Assembly (NCBI GenBank): GCA_031289385.1
Contig: JAITPP010000193.1
Span: forward strand, 1 to 11,918
Direction: 5' to 3'
Origin: Prevotellaceae bacterium
Lineage (GTDB): Bacteria; Bacteroidota; Bacteroidia; Bacteroidales; UBA932
Length of the DNA stretch: 11,918 bases
Of the stretch, positions 6,324 through 11,918 are shown piece after piece. Position numbers and translations under genes: made by a program. Positions within the stretch are counted from its first letter, which is position 1, and each line of letters opens with the position of its first letter. The notes beneath the pieces were generated by a model. The model saw nothing but the letters and a program-made list of their open reading frames with translations. It made no database searches and was not told where the DNA came from.

Positions 6324-7397
6324 CTATTCCTTTGTTTTTTCGATATATACACTTCCTTTGCCTTTTCCTAACATTATTAAAAATCGTTCATCACGCATAT
6401 ATTGCAAATCTTTTTTCAACGTACCGATTGGCACATTTGAAAATTGAATAGCCAAATCACTAACCTTTACAGGCTGATTTTTAACAATATAATCTTTTAT
6501 TTGCTTCTGTCTGTCGTTCAGATAGCCTCCTTTGGATTTGAATACATCATATTTTTGTTCTAATTTTTGAGTCAAAGTTTTTAGACTTTCCAAAAAGAAT
6601 ATCAACCACTTATCAATCAATTCTTTTTCTGTATTGCGATTGCGTTGAGCGTCCATCAGCACTTCATAATAGTTTTTTTTGTTTTGCTCTATATGATTTT
6701 CAAAAGATATGTATTGAATAAATGCGTAGCCAAATTGCAACAGACAGAGCGTTGTAAGCAATCTTGACAGTCTTCCGTTACCATCTTGAAAAGGGTAAAT
6801 ACTTAGAAAATCATAAATAAAAACCGCGATAACTATCAATGGATGAATGTTTTTTTCTTCCAATTGGGTATTTACCCATTTTATCAATTCGTGCATTTCA
6901 CTTTCTACCAATGCGGGTTCGGTTGTCGCAAAAATAGTGCGCTGCTCGCCTATGGGATAGGTTGCCACCACCTTATTAGACAGGTGTTTATATCCGCCTC
7001 TGTGTCGTTCGTCTTTATTGCTGTGTTTCAATAATAATTGGTGTAGTTGTTTGATATAACTTTCGGATAATTTTATATCGGCAGAATGGGCGTAAATCAA
7101 TTCCAATACTTCATAATACCCAATAACTTCCTGCTCGTTGCGGGTTTGCATTTTGGTTATTTTGATATTATTTAAAAGTTCCTGTATCTCTTTGTCAGTC
7201 AGCGTTGCCCCTTCAATTCGGGTAGAAGAGCCGATACTTTCAATAGTCGCAATTTTTCGTAATTCTTTTAAGTAACGATTTTCTCGTTGCTCAACAATAT
7301 TCCACTTGCCTTTAAATCCGTCTATAAGCCCAATTAGTTGCATAACTTTTTGAGTTGTTGCAAAATCAAAGTTCAATTTTCCGATGAATTTATCCAT
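6324..7397 (-). CDS. Fic family protein with Tyr at the catalytic His position
   Basis: This 357-residue protein has a Fic N-terminal region, the Fic core (about 100-230) and a C-terminal winged-helix (about 293-357). The signature reads YPFQDGNGRLSR at 201-212, whereas active AMPylating Fic enzymes have HPFx(D/E)GNGRxxR. The His that deprotonates the target hydroxyl is therefore Tyr201 (codon TAC on the minus strand). The nucleotide-phosphate loop DGNGR is intact. An N-terminal inhibitory motif, STRIEG (58-63), matches (S/T)xxxE(G/N) of class II Fic proteins. The winged helix (KVSDLAIQFSNVPIGTLKKDL) suggests DNA binding. The ATG at 7395-7397 lies inside a run of 11-bp direct repeats. It could be a regulator, an enzyme with altered chemistry, or an inactive Fic; reduced AMPylation is an inference from established Fic chemistry. 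Confidence 0.9.
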   Translation of the reverse strand: MDKFIGKLNFDFATTQKVMQLIGLIDGFKGKWNIVEQRENRYLKELRKIATIESIGSSTRIEGATLTDKEIQELLNNIKITKMQTRNEQEVIGYYEVLELIYAHSADIKLSESYIKQLHQLLLKHSNKDERHRGGYKHLSNKVVATYPIGEQRTIFATTEPALVESEMHELIKWVNTQLEEKNIHPLIVIAVFIYDFLSIYPFQDGNGRLSRLLTTLCLLQFGYAFIQYISFENHIEQNKKNYYEVLMDAQRNRNTEKELIDKWLIFFLESLKTLTQKLEQKYDVFKSKGGYLNDRQKQIKDYIVKNQPVKVSDLAIQFSNVPIGTLKKDLQYMRDERFLIMLGKGKGSVYIEKTKE

Positions 7398-7471
7398 ATT
7401 TTATCTGTATTTTATCCAAAAAACTAAAATACAAAGATACAAAATACTCATATAATATCCATATTTTATCT
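7385..7471 (-). promoter_or_regulatory. fic promoter bracketed by 11-bp direct repeats
   Basis: On the minus strand, TATCTTTG at 7432-7439 is a -7 box. Downstream, three consecutive 11-mers with core GATAAAWT (7407-7417, 7396-7406, 7385-7395) cover the leader and the start codon. Upstream, 7461-7471 is identical to 7396-7406, and 7450-7460 is a weaker neighbour; this pair overlaps where the -33 region should be. A 17-bp identity joins 7391-7407 and 7456-7472. Spacing of about one helical turn suggests an operator. Its reader could be the winged-helix of Fic itself, which is inference. Confidence 0.5.
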
Positions 7472-7503
7472 GAAAATAATTTCATTTATCTTTTTTTAAT
7501 TTT

Positions 7504-8112
7504 TTACATCACTCCTAAAATAAAAGTTATCAGAAACGGCACAAGAATTGTAATTATCGTTCCGCTGAAAACCGAAATTATTGCATAATTTTTGCCTACG
7601 CTCGAAGTTATTATCGGCAAACACGTGTCCATTGATGTTGCTCCGGCGGCGGCTATGGGTGCTATTTTTCCAAAATATTTTGCAATAAGCGGAATAAATA
7701 AAAGTCCGATAATTTCGCGTGCAATGTTTGTGAGTAAAGCGATTGTGCCGAGCGTTTCGCCGCGAATTTCGGTAATATAAATACTCGAAAGACTGTAATA
7801 ACCAAAGCCAGAGCCTATTGCCAGCAAATCGGAAACAGGCATATCATTTATAAATATCGAAAATAAAATCACGCCGACAAAAGTGCCGATAACGGTTGTA
7901 AACGGAACAAGCAATATTTTCACATGTAATGTTTTTATTAAAGCAAGTGTTTTATTAAATTCTGCACCAATGCAAATTCCTATCAACAACATTTGCAAAT
8001 AAAGAACGTATAAAGTAAAATCGTTATCCAACAACGTTTTTGGAATAATTTGCAACTGAGCGCAGACAATGCCCGCTACAAAAAACAGGACGGCAATGAT
8101 ACTGTTTTTCAT
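7504..8112 (-). CDS. LysO-type amino-acid exporter, C-terminal part (separate gene)
   Basis: This 202-residue membrane protein corresponds to the C-terminal two thirds of LysO/YbjE (DUF340), the lysine exporter, which is a single polypeptide of about 300 residues in E. coli. Family motifs seen are GFGYYSLSS (102-110), NIARE (129-133) and GATSMDTCLPIITSSVG (157-173). Hydrophobic spans cover about 4-20, 32-50, 66-88, 121-141 and 175-199, with a re-entrant-looking stretch near 93-112. Its ATG overlaps the stop of the upstream small gene by one base (TAATG), so the halves are coupled. It would act in the inner membrane with its partner to export lysine or a toxic analogue; the substrate is inferred from the family. 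Split LysO appears, from memory, to be usual in Bacteroidota rather than a lesion. Confidence 0.85.
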   Translation of the reverse strand: MKNSIIAVLFFVAGIVCAQLQIIPKTLLDNDFTLYVLYLQMLLIGICIGAEFNKTLALIKTLHVKILLVPFTTVIGTFVGVILFSIFINDMPVSDLLAIGSGFGYYSLSSIYITEIRGETLGTIALLTNIAREIIGLLFIPLIAKYFGKIAPIAAAGATSMDTCLPIITSSVGKNYAIISVFSGTIITILVPFLITFILGVM

Positions 8113-8393
8113 TAGTCGGATTTTATTTTTTTGAAAAATATTTTATACAAAAACCAAGCGCAAACAACGCTTCCCGCAACCGCCGCAATTGCAATTCCAA
8201 TCGACAACAATCCAAGATTTGAAATATTTTTCATTACCGCATCGTTTTTACCAACAGATAATCCCAACGAAAAAAGCAATAAAAAAATCACAAAACCGCA
8301 AAGTTTTTCTGCTGTGCGAATAAATTTTATTCTCGATTTTAATATATAACCTGCCACACAGCCAATAATCATAATACCTATTACGTCAAACAT
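8112..8393 (-). CDS. LysO-type amino-acid exporter, N-terminal part (separate gene)
   Basis: This 93-residue protein has three hydrophobic segments (about 2-19, 28-47 and 57-83) and ends in the basic tail KIFFKKIKSD. It matches the N-terminal part of LysO/DUF340: GCVAGYILKSR, then LLLFSLGLSVGKND, where a conserved Gly and a charged residue close the second span. It is the first gene of the pair and its stop overlaps the next start. Both halves keep clean termini and intact motifs, so this looks like stable gene fission rather than a frameshifted gene. It is read from a promoter shared back-to-back with dcp. Confidence 0.85.
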   Translation of the reverse strand: MFDVIGIMIIGCVAGYILKSRIKFIRTAEKLCGFVIFLLLFSLGLSVGKNDAVMKNISNLGLLSIGIAIAAVAGSVVCAWFLYKIFFKKIKSD

Positions 8394-8406
8394 AACAATT
8401 AGTTGA

Positions 8407-8446
8407 TTGATTTTTTAATTTAATTTTGTAAATTTGCACAAAATTA
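8407..8446. promoter_or_regulatory. Divergent promoter region, lysO pair / dcp
   Basis: Arms of 10 bp, TTTAATTTTG (8419-8428) and CAAAATTAAA (8439-8448), form a perfect inverted repeat with a 10-base spacer. The left arm holds TAATTTTG (8421-8428) on the plus strand and the right arm holds the same box on the minus strand. The spacer begins with a second plus-strand box, TAAATTTG (8429-8436), which lies 19 bp from TTG at 8407-8409 and about 40 bases before the dcp start. The minus box serves lysO, with about 45 bases to its ATG. Confidence 0.6.
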
Positions 8447-8476
8447 AAATAATATAAACAATAAATTGTAAATAAA

Positions 8477-10615
8477 ATGAAAAAAATTATGATTACAGCC
8501 TTATTTGGTTTGGCAATTGCAGCATGCAGCGGAGATAAATCCGAGTCGTGCGAAAATCCTTTTTTGTGTGAATACAACACTCCGTTTGGCGTGCCGCCGT
8601 TTGATAAAATCAAACCTGCGCATTTTATTCCCGCTCTCGACGAGGGAATTAAACAACAAAACGCCGCTATTGATTCTATAATCGGCAACACGGCGATTCC
8701 CGATTTTGAAAATACAATAGTCGCTTTTGAATTTAGCAGCGAACTTTTCGATAGAGTTTATCTTACTTTCGAAAATTTAAGGTCGTGCGATGCTACCAAT
8801 TCGATTGACTCAATTTCAGAAGAGATAATAAAAAAAGTATCGCAGCAAAACACTGATGTTGTGCTTAATGCCAATTTATTTAATAAAATAAAACAGGTTT
8901 ATGATAAGAAAAACGAACTTGGGCTGAACACAGAACAATTAATGCTGCTCGAAAAAACACACAGAAATTTTGTGCGCAACGGAGCAAATCTCAACGAAGA
9001 ACAAAAAGAACGAATACGCGAAATAAACGAACGCCTGTCGCTGCTCGAACTTGATTTTGAAACAAAAGTGCGCAACGAAACCAACGCTTTTCAACTTGTT
9101 GTTGATAATATCGAAGATTGTGCAGGCGTAACACAATCGCTTATTGACGTTGCCGCCGAAACAGCAAAAGCCCGCGGGCTTGATGGCAAATATGTTTTCA
9201 CGCTTGATAGAGCTTGTATTTTTCCGTTTCTGCAAACAGCAAAAAATCGCAATTTGCGCGAAAAAATATTTAAAGGATACATTTCACGATGCGATAATAA
9301 CAATGCCGACGACGCCAAAAAAAATATAGCCGAACAGGTTTCTTTGCGAACAGAAAAAGCGCAGATTTTCGGTTATAAAAATTATGCCGAATATGTTCTT
9401 GAAGATAAAATGGCAAAAACGCCCGAAGCCGCAACAGAACTATTGTTGCAGATTTGGAAACCTGCGCTTGAACTCGCAAAAAAAGAAGCAGCAAACATAC
9501 AAAGTATGATAAACGAAAGAGGCGAAAAAATTAAACTCGAACCTTGGGATTGGAGTTATTATGCCGAAAAAATTCGTGCTGCAAAATACGATTTAAACGA
9601 AGAAATGCTGTTGCCGTATTTCAGTCTTGATAACGTTTTGCAAGGCGTTTTTGATGTTACGCTGAAACTTTACGGATTGCAATTTGTAAAACGAACCGAT
9701 ATTCCCGTTTATCACAACGACGTTGTAGCGTATGAAGTGCAGGAATCAGACGGAAAACTTGTAGGAATTTTGTATCTCGATTTTTATGTTCGCCCCACAA
9801 AAGGCGTTGGCGCATGGATGACGGAATTTCGCACGCAACATCGCGCGTCTGTAAAAGATAAAAAAACTCTTGAAAATAAAATTGTAGATGTGCGCCCTAT
9901 CGTTTCGCTCGTTTATAATTTTGCACGCCCAACAGCCGACAATCCATCGCTGCTGAATCTCGACGAAGTTTCAACCGTTTTCCACGAATTTGGACACGCC
10001 TTAAACGGCTTGCTTTCCGATTGCACATATCCGAGCGTAGCAGGCACAAATACGCCAACCGATTTTGTAGAATTGCCATCGCAAATAATGGAAAATTGGG
10101 CGTTTCTTCCCGAAGTTTTGAATATGTACGCACGGCATTACAAAACAGGCGAAGCGATACCGCAAAATTTAATTCAAAAAATTACCGAAAGCAATAAATT
10201 CAATCAAGGATTTAACAACGTCGAACTTGTTGCCGCATCGTTGCTTGATATGGCATATCACACCCGCACCGATGTTAAACAAATCGAAGATATTAATAAA
10301 TTTGAAAGCGATGAAATGAAAAAAATAGGATTGATTTCCGAAATAGTTCCGCGCTATCGCAGCACATATTTTAAACATATTTTTACGGGAGGATATACCG
10401 CAGGATATTATAGTTATCGCTGGTCGGCAGTGCTTGACGCCGATGCTTTCGAGGCATTCAAAGAAAACGGATATTTTGATAAAACAACAGCAACATCTTT
10501 CCGCAAAAACATACTCGAACGCGGCTATACCGACGATTTGATGAAACTGTACGTAAATTTCAGAGGACACCTGCCAAACGCTTATGCCCTCTTGAAACGC
10601 GAAGGATTGCAGTAA
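8477..10615 (+). CDS. Peptidyl-dipeptidase Dcp, M3 family zinc metallopeptidase, lipoprotein
   Basis: This 712-residue enzyme removes C-terminal dipeptides from oligopeptides. The zinc site is complete: HEFGH at 503-507 and the third ligand Glu532 (DFVELPSQ), 25 residues after the second His as in the M3 family. The N-terminal stretch NTPFGVPPFDKIKPAHFIPA (34-53) and the substrate-binding region FTGGYTAGYYSYRWS (636-650) are typical of Dcp. Length is normal for Dcp plus a leader. The leader (residues 1-16) ends in a lipobox, IAA-C at 14-17, so the mature protein should be a lipoprotein in the envelope, unlike cytoplasmic E. coli Dcp. Start 8477 gives the proper signal sequence and lies about 40 bases after a -7 box. 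A DUF1905 gene follows eight bases after the stop, probably in the same operon. Confidence 0.95.
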   Translation: MKKIMITALFGLAIAACSGDKSESCENPFLCEYNTPFGVPPFDKIKPAHFIPALDEGIKQQNAAIDSIIGNTAIPDFENTIVAFEFSSELFDRVYLTFENLRSCDATNSIDSISEEIIKKVSQQNTDVVLNANLFNKIKQVYDKKNELGLNTEQLMLLEKTHRNFVRNGANLNEEQKERIREINERLSLLELDFETKVRNETNAFQLVVDNIEDCAGVTQSLIDVAAETAKARGLDGKYVFTLDRACIFPFLQTAKNRNLREKIFKGYISRCDNNNADDAKKNIAEQVSLRTEKAQIFGYKNYAEYVLEDKMAKTPEAATELLLQIWKPALELAKKEAANIQSMINERGEKIKLEPWDWSYYAEKIRAAKYDLNEEMLLPYFSLDNVLQGVFDVTLKLYGLQFVKRTDIPVYHNDVVAYEVQESDGKLVGILYLDFYVRPTKGVGAWMTEFRTQHRASVKDKKTLENKIVDVRPIVSLVYNFARPTADNPSLLNLDEVSTVFHEFGHALNGLLSDCTYPSVAGTNTPTDFVELPSQIMENWAFLPEVLNMYARHYKTGEAIPQNLIQKITESNKFNQGFNNVELVAASLLDMAYHTRTDVKQIEDINKFESDEMKKIGLISEIVPRYRSTYFKHIFTGGYTAGYYSYRWSAVLDADAFEAFKENGYFDKTTATSFRKNILERGYTDDLMKLYVNFRGHLPNAYALLKREGLQ

Positions 10616-10623
10616 ATTAAAAT

Positions 10624-10893
10624 ATGACAAAAAGATTTGAATTTGATGCTGAAATAAAAAAAGTTCCCAATATTGACGGCGCTTATGTAGAAATTCCTTT
10701 TGATGTAAAAGCAACATTCGGAAAAGGAAGAGTACCCGTAAACGCAACATTTGATGGAGTTCCCTATCGTGGCAGTGTAGTGCGAATGGGAACTCCATGT
10801 CATATTATAGGGATACTGAAAGCCATACGAAACCAAATAAACAAACAAGCCGGCGACATTGTTCATGTAACTATTGAAGAAATAAGAGATTAG
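10624..10893 (+). CDS. DUF1905 domain protein
   Basis: This 89-residue protein is one full DUF1905 domain. It opens with RFEFDAEIKKVPNIDGAYVE, followed by IPFDVKATFGKGRVPVNATF and YRGSVVRMG, and closes with IRNQINKQAGDIVHVTIEE. The fold is a small beta-barrel of unknown function. In many bacteria the domain is fused to or next to a YdeI-like (bacteriocin-protection) domain; here it stands alone. It begins eight bases after the dcp stop with no promoter between, so it is probably read through from dcp. There is no signal peptide or membrane segment, so it should be cytoplasmic. Confidence 0.85.
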   Translation: MTKRFEFDAEIKKVPNIDGAYVEIPFDVKATFGKGRVPVNATFDGVPYRGSVVRMGTPCHIIGILKAIRNQINKQAGDIVHVTIEEIRD

Positions 10894-10926
10894 AAGTTAC
10901 ATGAAGTTAATTTGAATGTTCGTTTT

Positions 10927-10938
10927 CAAATCAACAAA
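10927..10938 (+). repeat. Isolated caaatcaacaaa module
   Basis: This is a third plus-strand copy of the 12-base string seen at 5379 and 5444, here without the rest of the dispersed repeat. It lies 33 bases after the DUF1905 stop. Confidence 0.5.
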
Positions 10939-11002
10939 AGCATTTTTTAAAACAGAACTTTGCATATCAGTGATTTAACTTTTATTTCGGTAATAAGGGG
11001 TA

Positions 11003-11062
11003 TTATTTTGGGTTTGTTTCAGCTGTATTGTTTGGCTGCACGTATCCACTACCTGTCTGCAT
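11003..11062 (-). CDS. Putative 19-residue micro-ORF behind a strong promoter
   Basis: ATG at 11062 opens 19 codons, MQTGSGYVQPNNTAETNPK, ending in TAA. The -7 box just upstream would place the transcript start within about ten bases of the ATG, so the message would be nearly leaderless. The peptide is polar, rich in Gly, Asn, Thr and Pro, with no hydrophobic segment, and I do not recognise it. No larger minus-strand gene follows before DUF1905, which converges from the other side. It may be a true microprotein, or the ORF may be incidental within a small RNA. Translation is not shown by sequence alone. Confidence 0.35.
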   Translation of the reverse strand: MQTGSGYVQPNNTAETNPK

Positions 11063-11074
11063 AAAACTTCGGGG

Positions 11075-11105
11075 CAAAAGTACAAATTGTTTTTTGAAAA
11101 ACAAA
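11075..11105 (-). promoter_or_regulatory. Complete -33/-7 promoter, minus strand
   Basis: Read on the minus strand, TTTG (11102-11105) is followed after 19 bp by TACTTTTG (11075-11082). It has both elements at good spacing, and is among the best-formed promoters in the window. An inverted repeat, TTGTTTTT (11087-11094) with AAAAACAA (11097-11104), overlaps the -33 end and could be an operator. The only reading frame behind it is the 19-codon ORF. Confidence 0.6.
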
Positions 11106-11130
11106 TTTCTGAATAATAATTATTTAGAAA
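11106..11130 (-). terminator. 25-bp imperfect palindrome, possible terminator of the decayed genes
   Basis: The sequence from 11106 to 11130 is its own reverse complement except for one mismatched pair (positions 6 and 20 of 25). On the minus strand it is followed by TTTGTTTTT, so it could end transcripts from the membrane-protein remnants that stop at 11137. It also abuts the -33 box of the next promoter, so an operator role is equally possible. Confidence 0.3.
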
Positions 11131-11136
11131 AACCTT

Positions 11137-11501
11137 TTAGGGTAACACATTGTCAAAGCCGTGAAAAGTTTCGGTATCTTCTTCGTGTAGTTTGCTGTTG
11201 TATCATCAAGCAAATCAGGTGTTGGTGGTTCTGTTGATTTTTGAGAATAATTGGGTATTGGTTTTGTTATATTTGGGATATTAATCTTGCTAATATGCTT
11301 TCGATAAATTTTCCACGCAAAATAAATAATTGGCAAAAATAAAAGTATCACAGAGCCAACCGAACCAAAGCACTTTTTAAAAAGTGCTGCTATTGAATGA
11401 AAACGATTATAAAGGAAACCTGATTTGAAAAACATTTCGAAAAACACTGCAAGTCATAGAAATAGAGCAATATTTACTACGCGATTTTTTAAAAAGAGCA
11501 T
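11137..11501 (-). pseudogene. Remnant of a small membrane-protein gene (orfB) with TGA and a one-base deletion
   Basis: From ATG 11499-11501 the frame reads MLFLKNRVVNIALFL, then TGA at 11454-11456, then continues in frame LAVFFEMFFKSGFLYNRFHS through a clear membrane span, GSVGSVILLFLPIIYFAWKI, and a proline-rich stretch ending TPDLLDD. There the frame shifts. In the original frame the end is unconvincing (ALTMCYPKRFF, stop near 11124). With one extra base at about 11202, GAT-GAT-TAC continues as YNSKLHEEDTETFHGFDNVLP and stops at 11137. A TGG to TGA change and a lost T would explain both breaks. The restored protein would be about 121 residues: N-terminal hydrophobic stretch, one further span, and an acidic tail. 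I do not recognise the family. A start downstream of the TGA (GTG at 11447, or ATG 12 bases on) could still yield a truncated product. Confidence 0.55.
11369..11388. other. 20-bp perfect palindrome inside orfB
   Basis: AGCACTTTTTAAAAAGTGCT equals its own reverse complement. It encodes part of the orfB stretch AALFKKCFG, so it may be chance within coding sequence. No loop is present, which argues against an RNA hairpin role. Confidence 0.5.
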
Positions 11502-11698
11502 TTTCGCAAAAAAGCGACATTATCATATTTTCCAAATACTTTTAACCCAATAAGGAGTATTAAGTAAATGAGAAACAGCGAACTGATTTTGAATAAATAA
11601 TACGCAACAATCGCAACTGCTGCAAGTAGAAGTAAAAATAATAATAATTTCTGAGGTTTTTATTTTTTTGTTTTCATCTTTTTTTGTTTTCTGTTCAT
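11489..11698 (-). pseudogene. Remnant of a small membrane-protein gene (orfA) with in-frame TAA
   Basis: From ATG 11696-11698 the frame reads MNRKQKKMKTKK, meets TAA at 11660-11662, then continues without further stops for 56 codons: KPQKLLLFLLLLAAVAIV, YYLFKISSLFLIYLILLIGL, and KVFGKYDNVAFLRKCSF, stop at 11489. The part before the stop is a basic N-terminus and the part after it is two membrane spans, just what one intact 69-residue protein would look like after a single change such as AAA to TAA. No ATG, GTG or TTG lies between the TAA and the spans, so a later start is unlikely. The end overlaps the orfB start by 13 bases, as in an operon. The family is not recognised. A sequencing error in this A-rich stretch remains possible. 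Confidence 0.5.
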
Positions 11699-11746
11699 CT
11701 GTTTTCTAAACTGACATTTACATTGTTAAATTTTAAAATAAAAAAG

Positions 11747-11918
11747 TTAAAATTTCACCTGAAAAGCACGGCACAATTCCTTAAAAACATCATCCGAATA
11801 TAATGGTACTTCTATTGCTTTGAAGAAAGCGTTATCGGGTAATGACAGTAAAACTATTTGGCAATACTCGGTCATATCATTCTGTATTTCAGTTGGAAGT
11901 GCGTAAATACTTGCTGCA
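11747..11918 (-). CDS. 3' end of an unknown gene, cut by the window edge
   Basis: The minus-strand frame is open from the right edge (first full codon ends at 11917) to a TAA at 11747-11749, giving the last 56 residues of a protein. Visible pieces include ASIYALPTEIQNDMTEYCQ, IVLLSLPDNAFFKAIEVPLY and SDDVFKELCRAFQVKF. This is balanced soluble-protein composition with no stop or shift. No family is recognised. orfA starts 48 bases after its stop with no promoter consensus between, so the three were probably one operon. Confidence 0.6.
   Translation of the reverse strand, partial: AASIYALPTEIQNDMTEYCQIVLLSLPDNAFFKAIEVPLYSDDVFKELCRAFQVKF

Noticed and set aside
10169..10798. 209-codon open frame on the minus strand
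   Set aside because: It lies opposite dcp, whose zinc site and conserved C-terminus are clear; the peptide is rich in Phe, Cys and His as expected of an antisense shadow.
10894..11002. Gene or terminator after DUF1905
   Set aside because: No coding frame and no convincing hairpin with T-tract was found; only the caaatcaacaaa module stands out.
11198..11208. Programmed ribosomal frameshift in orfB
   Set aside because: There is no slippery heptamer of the X-XXY-YYZ kind at GAT-GAT-ACA, and the upstream TGA already breaks the gene.
11028..11237. 69-codon plus-strand frame
   Set aside because: It runs antisense to the micro-ORF promoter and the orfB tail, has no promoter at its start and no recognisable content.
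11268..11275. Plus-strand -7 box TATATTTG
   Set aside because: It lies antisense within orfB with no downstream plus-strand gene; a chance match in AT-rich DNA.
11124..11447. Intact 107-residue gene as given by the longest open frame
   Set aside because: It depends on a GTG start in mid-sequence, and its last 25 codons look non-coding while the neighbouring frame looks coding. The frame also extends upstream past a TGA to an ATG that overlaps orfA. A remnant gene explains more.
11454..11456. TGA read as tryptophan or selenocysteine
   Set aside because: The ABC ATPase and the CPBP gene in the same window end in TGA, and no intact gene uses it internally. No stem-loop typical of a selenocysteine insertion element is evident just after it. 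A mutation or sequence error is simpler.

Overview
The window looks like a chromosomal stretch from a member of the Bacteroidota, probably a Bacteroidales-like lineage. The DNA is clearly AT-rich. Several promoters match the Bacteroidota -7 consensus TAnnTTTG (sometimes with a TTG/TTTG -33 element), and Shine-Dalgarno sites are generally lacking. Gene families such as split LysO, a lamin-tail surface protein with a FlgD-like C-terminus and a lipoprotein Dcp fit that phylum. I see no rRNA, tRNA, CRISPR array, integrase or transposase, and no recognisable defence island. Most of the window is ordinary housekeeping and accessory content.

Left to right: a repeat-rich leader (1-237) ends in a promoter for a two-gene ABC exporter (ATPase 238-1134, permease 1134-1943) of the bacitracin/lantibiotic-immunity type. 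A gap carrying a heptamer array follows, then a minus-strand membrane-anchored NTF2-fold (YbbC/YhhH-type) immunity-like protein. Divergent from it is a large secreted protein with two lamin-tail domains (2715-5333). After a dispersed intergenic repeat come four minus-strand genes in two units: fic followed by a CPBP intramembrane protease (7397 to 5461), and a LysO-type amino-acid exporter encoded as two overlapping genes (8393 to 7504). The LysO unit is divergent from dcp (M3 metallopeptidase lipoprotein) plus a DUF1905 protein (8477-10893).

The right end (10894-11918) looks empty but is not. On the minus strand it holds the 3' end of an unknown gene, then remnants of two overlapping small membrane-protein genes. 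Each remnant is interrupted: one by an in-frame TAA, the other by an in-frame TGA and an apparent one-base deletion. Beyond them lies a well-formed promoter in front of a 19-codon micro-ORF.

The points most worth following up are the decayed membrane-protein pair, the promoter/micro-ORF unit, a Fic protein whose catalytic His is Tyr and whose promoter is bracketed by 11-bp direct repeats, and three intergenic arrays that all have a 7-nt unit with two variants. None of these is proven to be a new system.
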